Shown here: positions 60,346 to 64,000 of the stretch, one piece after another
Layout of the letters: every line of letters begins with the position of its first letter
Position numbering within the stretch: the first letter of the stretch is position 1
DNA from: Chrysoperla carnea
Taxonomy: Eukaryota; Arthropoda; Insecta; Neuroptera; Chrysopidae
DNA length: 64,000 nucleotides
Direction: 5' to 3'
NCBI RefSeq assembly: GCF_905475395.1
Contig: NC_058341.1
Location: forward strand, 64,797,501-64,861,500
Notes under the pieces: generated by a model
What the model was told of the DNA's origin: nothing
Database searches by the model: none
What the model saw: the letters and a program-made list of their open reading frames with translations, nothing else
Translations under genes and position numbers: made by a program

Positions 60346-60711
60346 TTAATAGTCGTCATAAGATTCTTCGTCATTACTATCCCATTCTGTAGAGTCTGAC
60401 AACAAATAATCCTCCTCATTAATTTCGCGTACTAATGACGTGGATTTTGATGAAATTGAAGGTGGGGCAATTAACGGCAGAGTCTCCGCTGGCAAAGAAG
60501 TATAATTCTTCCGTGGTAACTCTCTAAATGCGTTTATTACAGGATCGGAAGTAATCAGAAGCATTCTCAATAGATCTGTATTGGAGGCAACACGTGACCT
60601 CTTTCTGGTGTTTTGCTCACTGAATCTACGGCAATCTTTATTTCTTACTTCCTGAGCTTCCTTGGATAGCTGCCCAATTGGAAGAAGACAAGATTAATGA
60701 CTTCTGTACTG
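60346..60711 (-). pseudogene. C-terminal part of the same transposon protein
   Basis: The frame after a TAA reads SCLLPIGQLSKEAQEVRNKD, RRFSEQNTRKRSRVASN, TDLLRMLLITSDPVI and ends in an acidic tail (DSNDEESYDDY). The PIGxLSxEAQExRNKD block is typical of the C-terminus of the same uncharacterised family. The middle of the protein (between about 60795 and 60711) is missing, so the element is an internal-deletion derivative. Confidence 0.65.
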
Positions 60712-60794
60712 TCTATAAGACTTCGTCTGTAGCGTTGCTGTTCTCGAATCTCTGCTTATATAGAATGTGCCCCGAACTACCATCACAGCCCCAT

Positions 60795-61552
60795 TCACTT
60801 ATCAAAATGTAGGATGAACGAGGTAACACACTTCTGATAACTTCCGACTGAGCTGCAACTTAGTTCATTTGCAGATCGAGTTTCCAACAGGTCTACTACT
60901 CTTGGTCTCTTTGTTTTCATTGATAAGTCATCAAATGACTTTTTTGGTCGGCCTATATTCTGACCTCCAGAGGTCGTTGAAGATGTTGAAAGGCACGGCT
61001 GGTTTACACATACAGTTAATTCCATCCCGCACCCATCCAACCAGTTCTTATGTTTCATTAAAAATATTTACCTATTGCATTTTGATGATGCCCACTTTTC
61101 ACTAAATTTCGCGGAAAAACTTGAGATTTTCGTCTTGAGTTTTCTTGTAGATTCTTCAGACATTTTATTCAGGCTATGTTTATTACATAAAACATCAAAA
61201 ATGCGATGAATTCTTTCACTTTTGTCATATTTTAGCCATTCTTCGAAAAAATCCGATTTCGTCATAGTTACGACTCGCTCTGAAAAAAGGACAATATTTT
61301 TCCTTGCGGGGGTTTTCGGGCCTTAAAATATATATGAATCTTTTCTCAAATGTTTGAAGTATAATATACAGAAAAATCTAGCTGGATACATGTGGATACA
61401 AAAAGTTGCAACCCTTTAAAGTTTAAATTTCACAAAAAATATTAAGTATTTCTATGATATTAGTCTAAGCCATGGTACACGAAAAATGTGAGTGATTTAA
61501 TTATAAAAAAAAACATAAAAATAGAGTACATACCTTCAACTAAATGATCCAT
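60795..61552 (-). pseudogene. N-terminal part of GRPKK-motif transposon protein (broken)
   Basis: Exon 61552-61534 (MDHLVE, donor GTATGT) splices in frame to 61279 (CTTTTTTCAG acceptor), giving MDHLVEERVVTMTKSDFFEEW and a helical N-terminal domain. One TAA at 61068-61070 interrupts it; the same frame then continues through KHKNWLDG and NIGRPKKSFDDLSMKTKRP to a stop at 60795. The GRP.K.F...S..TKRRR motif is one I associate with multicopy uncharacterised proteins of arthropods; function unknown. Its place inside a TIR element suggests a transposon-encoded protein. Confidence 0.7.
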
Positions 61553-62452
61553 CACGAAAATCACTTTCCACTATACCACAAATTTTAAGATATGCTATCG
61601 AAAGTGTGAAAAAAATTCAACCGATTTGCAAATGCTACACTACCTTTGTTATCACTGTACTTTGAACACAAACACCTACTTGGGTGGGATGTTTAGCCCA
61701 ATGGTATCTTCGAATTTGGTACCTACAAAGGGTTGTTAACATAATGTTCTTATCATTTTTTTGAAATTGCGTTATGACTTTTGTCCCGCTAGCTCCATTT
61801 AAACGAAACACTGTGCGTTGATGCGATAACTTGAAATTGAAAACAGTAAACTGAATTTTATTTTATTAGAATTATTAATTGTTTTAAATATACAGATTAC
61901 ACTGAGATGGTTATCGATGTTTAAACCAGTGCCGGGTTATGCAAGCGAGAAGTCCGTAGAAATTTCTATAGAGGGGCCATTGGCCCTTAATATGGTGTTT
62001 TAAGTATAAAATGGTAAAAAAAATTAAATATTCAATACGTTTATTAGCTCTGTACGTTACAATTTTGTTGGTGTTTAATAATACAGATATAGGCAAGCGG
62101 CAAACCCCTAGAAAAACTAAAATGACCGACCAATCACTTAAAAATAATACAAACACTGACGATCAATACTGTTTATGTAGAGTCAATTGCTTATTTTCAA
62201 TTGTTTAAAGTTTTAATGTACAAAATAATAAATATCTTACGTCTTATTAGTTAAAGGGAGCAGTTCAAAATTTAAACTATGGTCCCCAATGTATTGTGAT
62301 CTACTTACATGGATAATATTACGAGAAAAGTGTTTAAAATAAACCCCATACCTCAATTTTTATTTCTCTTATATCAAGGACAGCTAAAGGGTAAAGGTGA
62401 ATGAACTTGTATATGAAATTCTATTAATATGCCAATATTTCTATAAACTATA

Positions 62453-62782
62453 ACAAGTGAAAATTACAAAATTTAAAAAACCCCCCGAAAAATTTTTTGG
62501 GTACAGAACACTCTCCATTAAATTATCTTTTTCCTTAAAGCCTTTTTAAAACTGAGCCGATTTTAAAGATTATCACTAATTTTTTAGTTTTTTCGGGTAC
62601 GGAACCCTAAACTCGCACTTAAAACATAGCTAAGAACACTCTCCATTAAATTATCTTTCAAACGAAACAAAGTCAAAATAGGTTCATCCGTTTAGGCGAT
62701 ACGGTGCAGCAGATAGACAGACAGACGGATTCACAAACATAGCGGTCAAACTTATAACACCCCTTTTAGTTAGAGGGTTAAA
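62453..62782 (-). mobile_element. Second Helentron-like family, copy B
   Basis: Begins ACAAGTGAAAATTACAAAAT, has TTCATCCGTTTAGGCGATACG, GACAGACAGACGG and ends AACTTATAACACCCCTTTTAG. Same layout as 37385-37738. In mts intron 1. Confidence 0.6.
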
Positions 62783-62842
62783 TAAAAAATACTCCAACAA
62801 ATACTGCTAGAAAAACAAGTTTATTGAAATATTTGAATACAT

Positions 62843-62973
62843 AACACTATTAAATTATCAATTTATCCAGTATTTACATTCCATAGCACACTAGTTACAA
62901 AAGTAAATTTTTAAATTTTATAACTGTGTGCTATGGAATGTAAAAACTGGACAAATTGATATTTTAATAGTGT
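62843..62973. repeat. 131-bp palindromic MITE
   Basis: ACACTATTAAATTATCAATTT, TTTACATTCCATAGCACAC and their inverses GTGTGCTATGGAATGTAAA, AAATTGATATTTTAATAGTGT flank a short AT-rich loop. In mts intron 1. Confidence 0.8.
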
Positions 62974-64000
62974 GTAATAATTTTGAGTGTAGACCAAAAT
63001 AATGAACAATTTTTCTCTTAGTTTTTTTCCGATATCTCTAATCATCTCTAACGCTAGACAAAATATTAAGAATCGGACCCATTTGTCAATTTGTAATAGG
63101 CTGAGTTTAAAGTTCAGATTTCGGTTAAGTATGTTAAATGTGACCAAATTTCAGTTTGATAATTTTTTTCGTTTTTGTATTCTTGTGATCACGGACAAGT
63201 AGACAGGTAGCACCAATATTTTGAAGCGTTAAAAACTTGGTACTAAACTTTGTATATCTTGATATACAGTATTTACACGGATAGAGGTAATTATACTTGT
63301 AAATTTTCTTATTTTGCATTTTACGATAAAAAGTCATTCTTTATAAAAAAATTTTATCCTATTTCAAAAACGGTTCAACATACAAAAAAAAGTTTCAGGC
63401 TACATTTGTAAAAAATTTTAACCTCTACAACTTTTATAATAAATTTTAATGCGATGATAATACGCAAAAGAAACGAGATATTCACAAAAATATGTGACTT
63501 TTGGACAACATTTGTACTATCAAAATAAAGGTATTTACAAAAATTCAGCTTATTATGTTGTAAACCGTCAGAGAAAGAACATTTAATGTAAAAGTTATTC
63601 CTTATAAATTAATTAACAACTTTTATTTGAATCATTCTTTCGTAAACATTACTATTTACCCGTGAGGGCGCAACTTAAAAAAAAACTTTGGAGTCCATTT
63701 TCACCAAAATTATAAAAAAAAGGGTGTTTTTTTTTAGATTAACTTCAACTAGTGGTTCTGTGAAACATTCTAGAAAAAAAAATCTACAAAATACATGCGA
63801 AAATATCGAAATTTTTTAAAGTATTTTGGATACGCCCTCACAAGTAAAAAGGGATGTTTAGAAAAAAATATTTCAAACAAAAGTTGTTTATTTTTTTATA
63901 AGAAATAATTTTTACATTTAAACTTTTGTTCTATCTCTTACAATATATTTTTTTTTCTTTTTCATTTGATTGAATGAGCAAAAAATTCGAAAGCAGAAAA

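Larger units (their letters stand above)
59756..61808 (-). mobile_element. DNA transposon with 38-bp TIRs, internally deleted, in mts intron 1
   Basis: The ends are inverted repeats of about 38 bp (GCACAGTGTTTCGT ... AGCTAGCGGGACAAAA; left 59756-59793, right 61771-61808) differing at a few central bases. GTT flanks both outer ends, a candidate 3-bp target-site duplication. Inside lies a minus-strand broken gene in two parts. TIRs starting (G)CACAG with a 3-bp duplication recall CACTA/CMC elements, but the encoded protein is not one I can assign to that superfamily. Transposition would need a full-length copy elsewhere. Confidence 0.8.

Noticed and set aside
61058-61072. An intron with donor GTAAAT in the transposon gene
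   Set aside because: No acceptor keeps frame, whereas simple read-through is in frame with one TAA, so a stop mutation is simpler.

Overview
The window looks like AT-rich nuclear DNA of an arthropod, most likely an insect. It has spliced genes with GT-AG introns of 0.1 to 3 kb, an Argonaute-2 with an insect-style repetitive N-terminus, and a dense load of nested DNA transposons, Helentron-like short elements, a tRNA-derived SINE and decayed non-LTR retrotransposons. I cannot settle the order.

Three host genes are supported. (1) AGO2, minus strand, 32490 to 18168. I rebuilt eleven coding exons whose splice phases all agree (3,129 nt, 1,042 residues). It has N, PAZ, MID and PIWI regions, an intact slicer tetrad (D790, E830, D862, H1000) and an intact 5'-phosphate pocket. 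(2) TADA3 (Ada3), plus strand, 35269-36600, a single-exon SAGA/ADA coactivator subunit lying head-to-head with AGO2 across 2.8 kb. (3) The PP2A catalytic subunit (microtubule star, mts), minus strand, three exons between 59677 and 53217 giving residues 35-309 of 309. The first 34 codons were not found and probably lie beyond the right edge.

Layout: 1-17.9 kb holds no host gene I can support. It is a mosaic of long-TIR elements (2.2-3.5, 5.7-6.7, 6.9-8.1, 10.3-11.2 kb), Helentron-like copies, a SINE at 8.9-9.2 kb with a perfect 13-bp target-site duplication, and an hAT transposase remnant at 1.75 kb. 17.9-32.5 kb is AGO2; its introns carry LINE fragments (endonuclease, RT, RNase H), a large (AT)n palindrome, a 359-bp fold-back element and a TA-flanked MITE inside a larger element. 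32.5-36.8 kb is the divergent AGO2/TADA3 interval and TADA3. 36.8-53.2 kb is mostly repeats, including an array of palindromic units at 37.86-39.02 kb. 53.2-64 kb is mts; its introns hold a mariner relic interrupted by another element and a 2.05-kb transposon with 38-bp TIRs carrying a broken, internally deleted gene of a GRPKK-motif family.

Functionally, AGO2 would be the effector of the siRNA pathway (defence against viruses and transposons), and several long hairpins sit in its own introns. TADA3 and mts act in transcriptional coactivation and serine/threonine dephosphorylation. I see no sign that the three genes form a functional unit beyond being neighbours. I found no tRNA, rRNA or CRISPR locus. 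The most unusual items are the HINE/DINE-1-like family, the deleted TIR transposon in mts intron 1, and the hairpins inside AGO2.
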